Source: a virus
DNA: 41,869 nucleotides
Virus record (IMG/VR): IMGVR_UViG_3300029813_000324
Location: 1 to 41,869 of that record
Reading direction: 5' to 3' (one strand)
Both the position numbers and the translations under genes were made by a program. The stretch's first letter is position 1; each line of letters begins with the position of its first letter. Shown here piece by piece: positions 1 to 7,411 of the stretch. The notes beneath the pieces were generated by a model. The model did no database searches, was not told where the DNA came from, and was given only the letters and a program-made list of their open reading frames with translations.

Positions 1-456
1 ACCAGAAATATCGGGAGGATTTTTTCCAGTTGGGACTAACCATTTATCTAGATCTAAACTGCTTCCAAGAAAATGATCAAAAAGTAGAAACGTATTATCA
101 CCATTGCTACCAGAACTCGCAAAGGGATTATCGTATATTAACCAAATTGTTTTATCAGTTGAAGCAGAAATTTCTGGGAGTTTAGTCCATAATGTTGCAG
201 TTTTACTTGATTTAGACCAAGATTCCAACCAATAATCGAGAGGTTGACCGTCTGCATCAATAAATCGCACATCGTATCCATCTGCTCTACATTTTTCGAA
301 TGGAAAATTAGTTGAATTCAAATCAATTTTGACTTGATAATCAGTTAGTTTTGTATTTGCACCTATAATTCTGATTGGCTTGATGTGATTAAATCCTCTA
401 TAATGAGCGAACGGAATTCGTAAAGGAATACTTGTAGGATTATATATGATAGCCAT
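1..456 (-). CDS. DUF2341-domain virion protein, N-terminal part (runs off left edge)
   Basis: An open frame starts at the ATG at 456 and runs off the left edge, giving 152 residues. The order of motifs matches DUF2341: a DYQVKIDL strand, then DGYDVRFIDADGQ, LDYWLESW, a TIWLIYDNP strand and an FDHF segment. In known proteins DUF2341 is a beta-sandwich module of archaeal and bacterial surface proteins, often next to a LamG-type lectin domain, and it also occurs in archaeal virus structural proteins. The start lies 2 bases after the stop of the preceding nuclease gene, so it belongs to the same transcript as the capsid genes. I infer a tail-fibre or receptor-binding role. The C-terminal half is outside the window. 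Confidence 0.75.
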   Translation of the reverse strand, partial: MAIIYNPTSIPLRIPFAHYRGFNHIKPIRIIGANTKLTDYQVKIDLNSTNFPFEKCRADGYDVRFIDADGQPLDYWLESWSKSSKTATLWTKLPEISASTDKTIWLIYDNPFASSGSNGDNTFLLFDHFLGSSLDLDKWLVPTGKNPPDISG

Positions 457-458
457 GT

Positions 459-1184
459 TTATAGAAAACTATAAGCAATCGAATTTATTATCTTCATATT
501 TTTATTAGTTTTTACGTTGTGATATATTTTTTGGTAAATGTTTTTGGGAATATAAAATATATAATTATTATTGATGTGATGCGCATCGCATTCGATTCCT
601 TCGATTGGTTCATTTAATGGAATAAAACTCAAATTTTTTCTGTTTGCATAGCGATTTCTATCGTTCTTCCGCCTAGTTTCTGTTCTATTGTGTTCTCTCT
701 GATAACATTTTATTCTCTCTTTGTTTTGCTGATAGTATTCTTTTTTCTTAATTAATATTTCTTGAGTATGTAATTGATAATATTTCTTTTCTCTTTTTTT
801 AATTTCTTTTATATGAATTAATCTGTATTCTTTAGAATTTTTAATTCTTTCTTCTTTATGCTCTGAATAATAGTTTCTATCATATTCGAGCTTCTCTTCT
901 TTATGCACTTCATTGTATTTCTTTTGTCGCTTACTGATTTTCTCCCCATGGAGATAATTATATTCTTTAACATAACTGAGAATATTTTTTTGATGTTTTA
1001 TATAATGTTCTTGTTGATATTTTTTAATTTTTTCTTTTTTTAATTGACTATATTCATTATCATACTTCAGAATATCCAATCTGTGGTATTGATAATATAT
1101 TTTCATTTCGTTTAGTAAATGTTCTTTGTGTTCTAAATAATATTTATGTTGATATTTTTTTCGTTTTTTGGGAACTTTAATCAT
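459..1184 (-). CDS. Repeat-type HNH/His-Me-finger-like nuclease, copy 1
   Basis: The protein has 241 residues. After a short basic N-terminus come about ten regular 15-residue units of the form Y-x3-H-K-E-x2-I-x5-K, then a basic linker and a C-terminal core with FIPLNEPIEG, DAHHINN, an IPKN strand, a later H and YHN. No cysteine pairs are present, so it is not the zinc HNH type. The HH...P...H...HN pattern suggests a His-Me-finger nuclease; that is inference from pattern. An upstream start at 1208 is possible, but the ATG at 1184 has AAGGA placed correctly in front and follows directly on the stop of the preceding gene. It sits between virion genes, as homing nucleases do. Four relatives occur in this window. 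Confidence 0.7.
   Translation of the reverse strand: MIKVPKKRKKYQHKYYLEHKEHLLNEMKIYYQYHRLDILKYDNEYSQLKKEKIKKYQQEHYIKHQKNILSYVKEYNYLHGEKISKRQKKYNEVHKEEKLEYDRNYYSEHKEERIKNSKEYRLIHIKEIKKREKKYYQLHTQEILIKKKEYYQQNKERIKCYQREHNRTETRRKNDRNRYANRKNLSFIPLNEPIEGIECDAHHINNNYIFYIPKNIYQKIYHNVKTNKNMKIINSIAYSFL
567..635. repeat. Direct repeat copy A, nuclease core (pairs with 4075-4143)
   Basis: These 69 bases match 4075-4143 at 68 of 69 positions; the only difference is T at 629 against C at 4137. They encode the PLNEPIEGIECDAHHIN part of two nuclease paralogues whose flanking sequence is clearly diverged. Confidence 0.9.
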
Positions 1185-1185
1185 T

Positions 1186-1557
1186 CTATAAAATTCCTTG
1201 CAGAGCATACACTTCTACAGTAGATATATTTTTGCTGTCACGATTCTCAATCGTTGCTCTTATATATTTTGCATCAGGACACACAGGAACTGTTATCTTT
1301 TTAGAAGTATTAATTGCTATTTCATTATCAAAATAAGCATACGGATTGGTATCTATACTACTCCAATTATAATTTGCAGCATATAATCTCAATCGTGCAG
1401 GTTGGGATGCATTTGTTGAATAATTACATCTAATTGATGTAGCAAATTGAACAGTCGTAGTTAAATCTACAACCAAACTCGAAGTAAGTGCAGATTCTGT
1501 ACTTGCATTTATCGATGCTAAATCTACTATTTTCCATGCCGATTTATTCAATGCCAT
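1186..1557 (-). CDS. Probable virion surface protein, beta-rich, unknown family
   Basis: The protein has 123 residues and is rich in Thr, Ser, Asn and alternating hydrophobics with almost no helix-like stretches. It looks like a single beta-sandwich with the pattern of a discoidin-like or carbohydrate-binding fold (SAWKIVDL near the start, RLRLYAAN in the middle, KYIRATIEN and VEVYALQG at the end). That fold guess is weak. The ATG at 1557 is preferred over the TTG at 1563 because AAGG lies 7 bases before it. It overlaps the end of the preceding gene by 14 bases, showing translational coupling within the virion-protein operon. Confidence 0.65.
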   Translation of the reverse strand: MALNKSAWKIVDLASINASTESALTSSLVVDLTTTVQFATSIRCNYSTNASQPARLRLYAANYNWSSIDTNPYAYFDNEIAINTSKKITVPVCPDAKYIRATIENRDSKNISTVEVYALQGIL

Positions 1558-2020
1558 ATTCAAACCTTAAACTTGATATGTTATTTATAATTAATTCCTT
1601 TTCTATTTGTAGATTTTCTAATTCAATTTGTATATTCGAAACATTTATATTTTCTAATGATTGATAATCACTAAAAATTAAAGAAGATATATTTTCACCA
1701 TCCCTTCTAATTTGATAACGTGCAAACGAATATATCTTTCCTGTTTCATCTTTTATATCTTTCCATGTATCAATAAATTGATTTAATTGGAATTGATTAG
1801 TTGATATATTTAATTCTAAACTTACAATTCTATTCTGAGCAGATACTATTGCATTCGATTTGTTCTTTATTTCTATTACCTTATTCGGTAAATTCGAATA
1901 TTCCCAATATGCAAGTTTGTGAATTTCTGGATATAATCCTTTTAGAATCCAATATTCCTCGTTTTCAAATGTTATTTTGTTACTTAATCCGTAATGCAAA
2001 AACCACTTATCTGCTATCAT
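1544..2020 (-). CDS. Unknown virion-operon protein, 158 aa
   Basis: I do not recognise the family. The N-terminal third is aromatic and mixed (KWFLHYGLSNKI, EEYWILKGLYPEIHKLAYWEY). The middle and end are likely helical and contain SAQNRIVSLELNIS and a C-terminal leucine/isoleucine-rich stretch that could form a coiled coil. There is no signal peptide or membrane segment. The ATG follows one base after the stop of a decayed HNH gene, and the 3' end overlaps the next gene. A tail or baseplate role is a guess from position only. Confidence 0.6.
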   Translation of the reverse strand: MIADKWFLHYGLSNKITFENEEYWILKGLYPEIHKLAYWEYSNLPNKVIEIKNKSNAIVSAQNRIVSLELNISTNQFQLNQFIDTWKDIKDETGKIYSFARYQIRRDGENISSLIFSDYQSLENINVSNIQIELENLQIEKELIINNISSLRFEYGIE

Positions 2021-2021
2021 G

Positions 2022-2232
2022 TTATTTATTATTGAATTCTATTAATTTAGATTGTAGATGTTCTTCCCAATATTGTTTATTTGAATTTGTCTTAGTGTGA
2101 CAAGATTTACATAATGGGATGAATTTACATTCACTTTCATCACACTTAACTATGTTTTTTTTTATGCGATTTTGGATTCATTTTATTTGGATAATATCCA
2201 AATATTTCGAATATATCTTTTTCGAGAATCAT
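2022..2232 (-). pseudogene. Decayed HNH homing endonuclease relic
   Basis: From the ATG at 2232 the frame gives FEIFGYYPNKMNPKSHK and then hits a stop just after a run of nine A residues (2155-2163). Reading the run as eight A restores an open frame to a stop at 2022: NIVKCDESECKFIPLCKSCH followed by TKTNSNKQYWEEHL. The N-terminal part aligns with the start of the intact HNH gene at 7815-8423 (MIIEQ..YRWFGYYPKDLKP). The C-terminal part matches the LC-x2-CH end of the HNH domain. The middle of the protein, with the NUMOD3 and most of the HNH, is missing. It is therefore an internally deleted, frameshifted copy. Confidence 0.7.
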
Positions 2233-2240
2233 CGAATTAA

Positions 2241-2639
2241 TTAGGCCCCTTCATCAACCGAAATCTGCGCAGTGATGGCCAAACTGTCTCCCGAGCCCAA
2301 CGTGACGGTATCGTACGTAGCTCTTAGAAGCAATGTATTATTTCCTGTAGTACCATTTGTAGTCACAACGATTTCGTCATATTTATCAGTTGCCAAATCA
2401 TTGTAAACCCATGAAGAATTCCATTGAGCGATCCAGCTACTGTTTGCATTTGTAAAGTATGAATTATTACCTGATTTGAACTTTGTTTCGCTACCGCATA
2501 AACCAGTATCATTTTCACTTGAAGCTGTGGATTGATTGCCTACACCGATACCCATAAATCCTACAGTTTGAGAACCGACTAGTAATTGAGTTGTGAGTTT
2601 TTTTCCGATGTTCGTAATTTTACTATCTATAATTGCCAT
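2241..2639 (-). CDS. Probable tail/virion structural protein
   Basis: The protein has 132 residues. It begins MAIIDSKITNIGKKLTTQLL, a type of N-terminus seen in small phage baseplate or fibre-associated proteins. It continues as a Gly/Ser/Thr/Asn-rich beta sequence with GIGVGNQSTASSENDTGL and ends in an acidic tail (AQISVDEGA). There is no membrane segment. The gene is followed within 10 bases by the HNH relic and lies between the connector region and the DUF2341 protein. Base composition here is visibly less A+T rich than in the neighbouring nuclease genes, as expected for a conserved structural gene. The precise role is unknown. Confidence 0.65.
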   Translation of the reverse strand: MAIIDSKITNIGKKLTTQLLVGSQTVGFMGIGVGNQSTASSENDTGLCGSETKFKSGNNSYFTNANSSWIAQWNSSWVYNDLATDKYDEIVVTTNGTTGNNTLLLRATYDTVTLGSGDSLAITAQISVDEGA

Positions 2640-2664
2640 TTTATTTTTTCTTTTATTTTTCTCC

Positions 2665-2853
2665 TTATTTAATAATATTATATATTTGCTTTTTTCTTTG
2701 TAAATCCAAATTCATTAATTCGAGAAGTAATAAAATTTTATCTTTATCATATTCGGATTTGAATCCGCTGTCGCCGATTAATTCATGAGTCCCATCGGCG
2801 TGGATTTTTTCAATGAAAATTCTGTGGCGTAGTGGAGATATCTGTCTAATCAT
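2665..2853 (-). CDS. Small protein, 62 aa, possible tail-connector gene
   Basis: The start ATG overlaps the stop of the preceding nuclease gene (ATGA), which supports real translation. The first half resembles a short beta hairpin (RHRIFIEKIHADGTHELIGDSGF). The second half is a helix ending LQRKKQIYNIIK. I do not recognise the family. Position after the gp10-like gene suggests a tail-completion or tail-associated role, but nothing in the sequence proves it. Confidence 0.55.
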   Translation of the reverse strand: MIRQISPLRHRIFIEKIHADGTHELIGDSGFKSEYDKDKILLLLELMNLDLQRKKQIYNIIK

Positions 2854-3455
2854 ATTTTCGATATTTCTTCAGGATGTTTAGATATCCATATAAGCCACTT
2901 GCCATTTATGTCGGAATAGTGTTCTATATGATTTAGATTTGAACGATGAATTTCTTTTGGAACCACGATCACAAAAGGTAAATCCTTAGCAACATGATGC
3001 CATTCAAACTCTTCGGAGATATCCTTTGTGATAGGAATAAATCCTTTTTCTCTTCGTTTTGCAGTTTTTTTAGCATCATATTTTTTGATTAAATCTGGAT
3101 GTTGTTTTCTCCAGATTTGAACTTGTTTTATATTGTATCCCTTATGTTCTTGATACCATTTTTTATTATATTCCCTTCGTTCCTTTCGATGATTCTGATA
3201 ATATTTTTTACAATATTCTTTACATTTTTCTGGATGTTTAATATTGAATCTTCTTTTATTCTCTTTTATCTTTTCTGCGTGATTTTTTAGATAAAGAGAA
3301 ATCTGTTCCCTATGAGTTTCATTATAGTTTTTTGCATAACTTTTACACTTTTCTTGATGTTCTTTGTAATACTCTTTCGTATATTTCCTGCCTAACTTTA
3401 ATTTTCTCTTGTATGCCTCTTTGCCATATCGTTTAATAAACTCTTCTTTCTTCAT
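2850..3455 (-). CDS. Repeat-type HNH/His-Me-finger-like nuclease, copy 2
   Basis: The protein has 201 residues. Six to seven basic 15-residue units begin near residue 27 (YYKEHQEKCKSYAKN, YNETHREQISLYLKN and so on), one of them shortened to about 11 residues. The C-terminal core has GFIPITKDI, FEWHHVAKDLPFVIVVPKEIH and a later NLNH. The His pair is intact. The DLPFVI segment is shared with copy 5 (30705-31685), so these two form a subgroup. The gene is inserted between the gp10-like gene and a small tail-region gene, with a 4-base ATGA overlap downstream. The homing or mobile role is inferred from copy number and position. Confidence 0.7.
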   Translation of the reverse strand: MKKEEFIKRYGKEAYKRKLKLGRKYTKEYYKEHQEKCKSYAKNYNETHREQISLYLKNHAEKIKENKRRFNIKHPEKCKEYCKKYYQNHRKERREYNKKWYQEHKGYNIKQVQIWRKQHPDLIKKYDAKKTAKRREKGFIPITKDISEEFEWHHVAKDLPFVIVVPKEIHRSNLNHIEHYSDINGKWLIWISKHPEEISKI

Positions 3456-3457
3456 TT

Positions 3458-3970
3458 TTATTTTTTATATAACGCCTTTTGAATATGTTTCTTAGTTTTA
3501 TAGTGTATTGGTTTTGCACTTCTGATATAAGCCCTTTCAATAAACGTATTTGCTTTATGATATTTAACTCGCCCAACGAGAAACCCGCATTTTATACCTT
3601 TTGGTTGTTTTGGATAGCAAATCTTTAGTGCTTTATGCCCCTTTTCGAAATCGGGATATATCCAGTTTCCTGATTTAGGACATCGATGTACAACATATTT
3701 TAGATGAGGTAATCTGCGTGAATCTAAAATGACATAACCATCATATCTCCCCCTTCTTCTTATACAATTAGTTGATTTTGAGAGATAGTTGTATATCTTA
3801 TTTTCCGACCAACGATTTCCTTTGGACTTACGAGGACTTTCATGCATTAACTGTCTCCTTATTGTTTCTAATGCATCGTTTCGATTTTTTTTCATTTCAA
3901 TTTTTATATCATGAGACAATTTTGAAAGAGTTTTCCCTTGTTTTTTTATACATATACCGAATTTAATCAT
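3458..3970 (-). CDS. HK97 gp10-like tail-completion protein candidate
   Basis: The protein has 170 residues and is very basic. The N-terminal helix (LSHDIKIEMKKNRNDALETI) is followed by a segment with ESPRKSKGNRW, resembling the helix-then-TGxLR arrangement of HK97 gp10 neck proteins. The end TFIERAYIRSAKP matches the usual closing F-x2-A pattern before a final helix. The length fits the family. It lies downstream of the capsid and connector genes, where gp10-type proteins are expected to join head and tail. The start overlaps the stop of the preceding nuclease (ATGA). The assignment rests on pattern and position, so it is moderate. Confidence 0.5.
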   Translation of the reverse strand: MIKFGICIKKQGKTLSKLSHDIKIEMKKNRNDALETIRRQLMHESPRKSKGNRWSENKIYNYLSKSTNCIRRRGRYDGYVILDSRRLPHLKYVVHRCPKSGNWIYPDFEKGHKALKICYPKQPKGIKCGFLVGRVKYHKANTFIERAYIRSAKPIHYKTKKHIQKALYKK

Positions 3971-4644
3971 AAGAAACTATATGCTATTGAATTTATAAGT
4001 TTTATGTTTTTATCTGTTTTAAGATTGTGTGGAACATTCTTATGAATTATACGTGGGGTATAAATCACATCATCATTATTGATGTGATGCGCATCGCATT
4101 CGATTCCTTCGATTGGTTCATTTAATGGAATAAAACCCAAATTGCGTTTTCGTCGATTATAAGTTCGTTTTCTTACTACTTTTCCTTTTTCAGATTGTTG
4201 ATACGATTTTTTGTATTCTAGTAATTCTATTTTATGCACAATATAATATTTTTTCTGAATTTCTTTCAAATGAAAATTGTTTTTTTCTGCATATTCTTTC
4301 TTTTTTACTGCTTGTTCTTTTTTATGAATTCTGTTATAATTTCGACTTTTTTCAATTAATTCGTCACGATGATCAGTTCTATATGTTTTTCCCTTTAAAC
4401 TAATGTTTTCTTTATGATGGAAGTTATATTTTTTGCTGTTTCTAACAAACATATCTCGATTTTGTCTATAATATTCTTTATGCCATTCTCTTCTATCTTC
4501 TATATGCTCATTATAATTTTTATTATGAAGGATTTTTCTCTCTTCTGCAACTTCAATTCTAATATGTCCATTATATTTTATATTCCCACTCCTATCTATG
4601 ATGAGGCGAATATTCCAATAATCTTTTTCTTCGTTTCCGCTCAA
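3967..4644 (-). CDS. Repeat-type HNH/His-Me-finger-like nuclease, copy 3
   Basis: The protein has about 225 residues. An N-terminal segment (DYWNIRLIIDRSGNIKYNGH) precedes roughly eight basic 15-residue repeats and a C-terminal core (GFIPLNEPIEG, DAHHINNDD, TPRIIHKN, VPHN, INSIAYSFL) almost identical to copy 1. The only start in frame is a TTG at 4644 with no clear ribosome site. An ATG about 25 bases upstream, followed by eight A residues, would be in frame if the run had seven. The true N-terminus may therefore be hidden by a homopolymer error or slippage. Its stop overlaps the ATG of the gp10-like gene. Confidence 0.68.
   Translation of the reverse strand: MSGNEEKDYWNIRLIIDRSGNIKYNGHIRIEVAEERKILHNKNYNEHIEDRREWHKEYYRQNRDMFVRNSKKYNFHHKENISLKGKTYRTDHRDELIEKSRNYNRIHKKEQAVKKKEYAEKNNFHLKEIQKKYYIVHKIELLEYKKSYQQSEKGKVVRKRTYNRRKRNLGFIPLNEPIEGIECDAHHINNDDVIYTPRIIHKNVPHNLKTDKNIKLINSIAYSFL
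4075..4143. repeat. Direct repeat copy B, nuclease core (pairs with 567-635)
   Basis: This is the second copy of the 69-base repeat in the same coding position of a paralogous nuclease gene, matching at 68 of 69 bases. Confidence 0.9.
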
Positions 4645-4676
4645 TAAAGAAATACATTTAGTTTTTTTTCATTCGA

Positions 4677-4898
4677 TTAGTCATTTTTGAAATAATTATG
4701 AATATCAAGTCGTTTACCCAATCGCGAAATTGGTTTTAAATCATTTTCATCGTTCGCAAGGCCATCAGGCCATTCTAACCCAACGCTGCTATAATTATAA
4801 GCAGATATATCAGATTTATTTTCTAGTCCTTTGTTTCGTATTTTAGCAAATTGTAATGTAAGTTCTGAATAAGTCGGATTGATTACTATGTCTGTCAT
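4677..4898 (-). CDS. Small head-tail region protein, 73 aa
   Basis: This is the first gene after the major capsid protein. The sequence is mixed (MTDIVINPTYSELTLQFAKI, then EWPDGLANDENDLKPISRL and HNYFKND at the end) with no membrane segment. Phage genes in this position often encode head-tail adaptors, but this one is shorter than the usual adaptor (about 100 residues or more), and I do not recognise it. Confidence 0.5.
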   Translation of the reverse strand: MTDIVINPTYSELTLQFAKIRNKGLENKSDISAYNYSSVGLEWPDGLANDENDLKPISRLGKRLDIHNYFKND

Positions 4899-4914
4899 AA
4901 CAAAAAGAAATGCA

Positions 4915-4963
4915 CTCGATTCTGATTCATATTAAAATATTAAAAAAATGAAAAAGAATCGAG
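4915..4963 (-). terminator. Inverted repeat just downstream of the major capsid gene
   Basis: Perfect 9-base arms CTCGATTCT (4915-4923) and AGAATCGAG (4955-4963) begin 14 bases after the capsid stop codon. The loop of about 31 bases is A+T rich. On the minus strand the stem is followed by a T-rich stretch. It could be a terminator, or a 3' stem that protects abundant capsid mRNA. The loop is long for a classical terminator. Confidence 0.5.
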
Positions 4964-4976
4964 GAAAGTGTTTTAT

Positions 4977-5927
4977 CTAAGCTATATAGCGGAGATTGCA
5001 TATTGCATCTTTGAAGAAATGTTTCGCTGACAATCTCATCGAAACCTTAAGGTTCAATAAATCGTTTTTCGGATCGCTGAATTTTTCGAGAGCAACATCC
5101 TGCCTAATCCCCAAACCTCCAGCTTTTTCAGAATCTATAACAATAGCGGTAATATGTCGAGTTGCACCGCCGAATGTCGCATTTTGCGAAGGTTGTGTTA
5201 ATAGATATGGTTTGAGTCCTAGTAGCTTTTTACCTACATCCGCATTTCTAAAATTACCTGTTTCTCCACTATAATCAAATCTAAAATGGGGATCTGCGTA
5301 TAAATCCGATTCCGTACTTGCATCCATTATTAGAATATCTGGTGAAAACCCATCTTTCTTGATTTCAAGAATTGCATCTTTTATACATTTAATAGGCTCA
5401 CTCGAATTATATCTTACATCTGCTCCTGCGTTTTCTACTATTTCATCAATACATAACTGATTGAGCGTGTTCTCTGCTTTCTTACCTACATCTCTTAATC
5501 GCATTTCAACGATATCGAACATAGCATCCGAAATGAGTTCCTCTTCAATAACTGGCAGTTCGCCGTATTTCTTAGCTATAAATGTTACCGCTCTGTAACT
5601 TTCGTTTGCAGCAACTGGATATTCAGCTGTAGGCGCTACTTCAGGTAAAGTACCATTTACATTTTCATGAAGAATTAATCTATAACTTGGTGTTGGCATT
5701 GTGAAGGTTGTACCTTTCAGCACATCTCTCATACATCGTACCTTCTCAGCTCCTTCCATTATCTTTGAGTATACTTCTTCTTTTACCAAAGTGGAAGCAT
5801 TTACAGCAGAAGTTTCAATCAATTCACGCTGTTTCTTTGTCAAATCTAATGTATCGAGTACTGTAGCTTTTACATCTTCAGGTTCACTATCCATTATTTC
5901 AAATAATTTTCCAATATTTCCTGACAT
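4977..5927 (-). CDS. Major capsid protein, HK97 fold
   Basis: The protein has 316 residues, normal for HK97-type capsid proteins without a fused delta domain. The order fits the fold: a helical N-terminal arm (residues 1-60), an E-loop and spine-helix region (RAVTFIAKKYGELPVIEEEL, then LRDVGKKAENTLNQLCID), a mid-region with SPDILIMDASTESDLYADPHF, and a C-terminal P/A-domain strand set (TAIVIDSEKAGGLGIRQDV, SMRLSAKHFFKDAICNL). The start is strongly supported by AAGGAGGAAT upstream. Neighbours are the cement protein and the scaffold-like gene upstream, exactly as in tailed viruses. An inverted repeat follows the stop. Confidence 0.88.
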   Translation of the reverse strand: MSGNIGKLFEIMDSEPEDVKATVLDTLDLTKKQRELIETSAVNASTLVKEEVYSKIMEGAEKVRCMRDVLKGTTFTMPTPSYRLILHENVNGTLPEVAPTAEYPVAANESYRAVTFIAKKYGELPVIEEELISDAMFDIVEMRLRDVGKKAENTLNQLCIDEIVENAGADVRYNSSEPIKCIKDAILEIKKDGFSPDILIMDASTESDLYADPHFRFDYSGETGNFRNADVGKKLLGLKPYLLTQPSQNATFGGATRHITAIVIDSEKAGGLGIRQDVALEKFSDPKNDLLNLKVSMRLSAKHFFKDAICNLRYIA

Positions 5928-5957
5928 TTTATTCCTCCTTTTTTATTTTAAATATAA

Positions 5958-6371
5958 CTAAGGTATTGCATGTGATTCGTTAGGAACATTCATTAATCTT
6001 ATCAATGGAGCAGTAGTCGTTGAACCAGCAGTTAAAGCTCTGCCTATAATTATGAAAGGTGCATTGGATGTCAAAGTTGTATCACGATTTTGAACCTTTG
6101 CTCCGTCGGGAACTACATAGCCTCCTGCAGTAATATTATGAGTTGCATTTACGTATACTTCACTCGGTTCTACTGCTATAGACAAATATGCATCCGCAGC
6201 AACACTATCCATTGCAACTCCTTCAAATGCTAATCCACTACAACTTGCATTTGCTGTTTTGGTTACTGTTTCATCAGCACTCAAATAGACTAAATCCCCT
6301 GCAGTGATCGCCGCTCCAGCTTTTCGTGAAGTCGACATATAATTTCTTTTTACAATATCTGTTAATACCAT
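5958..6371 (-). CDS. Capsid cement/decoration protein, DUF2190-like
   Basis: The protein has 137 residues. It shows the DUF2190 pattern of small head-decoration proteins: AGAAITAGDLVYLSADETVT near the start, then GLAFEGVAMDSVAADAYLSI, a GGYVVPDGAKV turn and a closing FIIIGRALTAGSTT segment. Such proteins bind the outside of HK97 capsids and stabilise them. The ATG at 6371 has AAGGAG at a good distance. The gene lies directly upstream of the capsid gene and downstream of the scaffold, matching the usual order. Confidence 0.75.
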   Translation of the reverse strand: MVLTDIVKRNYMSTSRKAGAAITAGDLVYLSADETVTKTANASCSGLAFEGVAMDSVAADAYLSIAVEPSEVYVNATHNITAGGYVVPDGAKVQNRDTTLTSNAPFIIIGRALTAGSTTTAPLIRLMNVPNESHAIP

Positions 6372-6399
6372 TATTTATTCTCCTTGCTTTTATATATTC

Positions 6400-7062
6400 T
6401 TATTTCTTTTGAGTGATTGTACCATCCTTCATAAGTGTATAAGGCGATACATACTCTTTATTTTTATCTCCATCAATTGATTTTTCTATCAAATCAACTG
6501 GAGTATCTTTAATTATCTGAATTTCCTTTCCAAGTTCTTCAAATGTTTTAGAAATATCATCAAATTTCTGTGCATATGAATCGAGAATTGCTTTTGATTT
6601 TTCGAATTCCTCATTCAATCCTTTGATTTGTGACTTTTCAGGATATGGTTCTTGACTAGGAGCCAATTCCTTCGGCAGTGGATATTTACCCTCAGATACG
6701 CCCTTCAGCCATAATTTGAGTTGTTCTCTAACAATACGAATCACACCTGCTTCGTTTAATCCTTCAGCTTTTTCAGTTGCCTCTTCTTCTTTTTCTTTCT
6801 CAAACAATTCTGGGAAAGTTTCTTTCCATGATTCTTCACTCCAAGGATCATTTTCTAATTCGATTTTTTTTGTAACTTCCTCTTTCTCATCAGTTGTTAC
6901 GAGATCTGATTTCGAATCGATTATTGGTTCTATTTTTGTTTCTGTTTCTGCTTCTTTCTTAATTTCTTTATCTCCTTCTTCAGTTGTATCTTCTTTTACT
7001 GCTTCAATTTTTTCTTTTTCTTTAATGCCATCTTCTGTTTCGATTTTCTCTTTTTCTACCAT
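6400..7062 (-). CDS. Acidic scaffold-like protein
   Basis: The protein has 220 residues and is extremely rich in Glu and Lys with no cysteine; long charged stretches are predicted coiled coil or disordered. This composition and its place immediately upstream of the cement and capsid genes are typical of prohead scaffold proteins, which fill the prohead and are degraded by the viral protease. An in-frame ATG at 7083 exists, but the start at 7062 is chosen because AAAGGAG lies 8 bases before it. There is no catalytic motif. Confidence 0.65.
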   Translation of the reverse strand: MVEKEKIETEDGIKEKEKIEAVKEDTTEEGDKEIKKEAETETKIEPIIDSKSDLVTTDEKEEVTKKIELENDPWSEESWKETFPELFEKEKEEEATEKAEGLNEAGVIRIVREQLKLWLKGVSEGKYPLPKELAPSQEPYPEKSQIKGLNEEFEKSKAILDSYAQKFDDISKTFEELGKEIQIIKDTPVDLIEKSIDGDKNKEYVSPYTLMKDGTITQKK

Positions 7063-7120
7063 ACTACTTACTCCTTTTTTCATATTAGTATTCTTAAAAA
7101 TATCATTAAAATAATCATTT

Positions 7121-7375
7121 TTATTTTGAAAGTGAAATTTCTACGTTGCTTACATGGCGTTCTTTTTTATTTTCGTCTACATAACTTGAATCGTAGATTG
7201 ATACTGCTTTAACATTGTAGCCATAATCTCTTTGTACGATTAAACCGATATCGACTGCTTTTTTGAGATTAGAACCTCTAGCTAATAGAACCACATCTGA
7301 ATTACGTAGAACTGCATATACATAACTACTGATATCTTTTTGTCCGATTTTTACTTCATTCACTTCATCTGTCAT
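7121..7375 (-). CDS. Alba-family DNA/RNA-binding protein
   Basis: The protein has 84 residues covering a whole Alba domain. It shows VKIGQKDISSYVYAVLR (usual form IGxKPxxxYVxAV), VVLLARGSNLKKAVDI (the basic loop and helix; ARGxxIxxAVD in cellular Alba), then NVKAVSIYDSSYVDE and a closing strand VSNVEISLSK. Alba is a dimeric archaeal chromatin or RNA-binding protein also found in some archaeal viruses and essentially absent from bacterial phages, so this gene is the best host marker in the window. It sits between the scaffold and a coiled-coil gene inside the head operon. It may condense or protect viral DNA, or act on host chromatin. Confidence 0.85.
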   Translation of the reverse strand: MTDEVNEVKIGQKDISSYVYAVLRNSDVVLLARGSNLKKAVDIGLIVQRDYGYNVKAVSIYDSSYVDENKKERHVSNVEISLSK

Positions 7376-7411
7376 TTTGTGATTTCCATTTTGTTTAATT
7401 GATTATTATAT

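Noticed and set aside
600-1184. Regular 45-base periodicity suggesting a CRISPR-like array or minisatellite
   Set aside because: The period is 15 codons of one open protein frame, units differ at many bases, and no constant repeat with unique spacers is present.
3099-3290. Hydrophobic plus-strand ORF opposite the nuclease repeats
   Set aside because: It is the antisense of Lys/Glu-rich codons, which always yields Phe/Leu/Ile-rich shadows; there is no ribosome site and no coupling.
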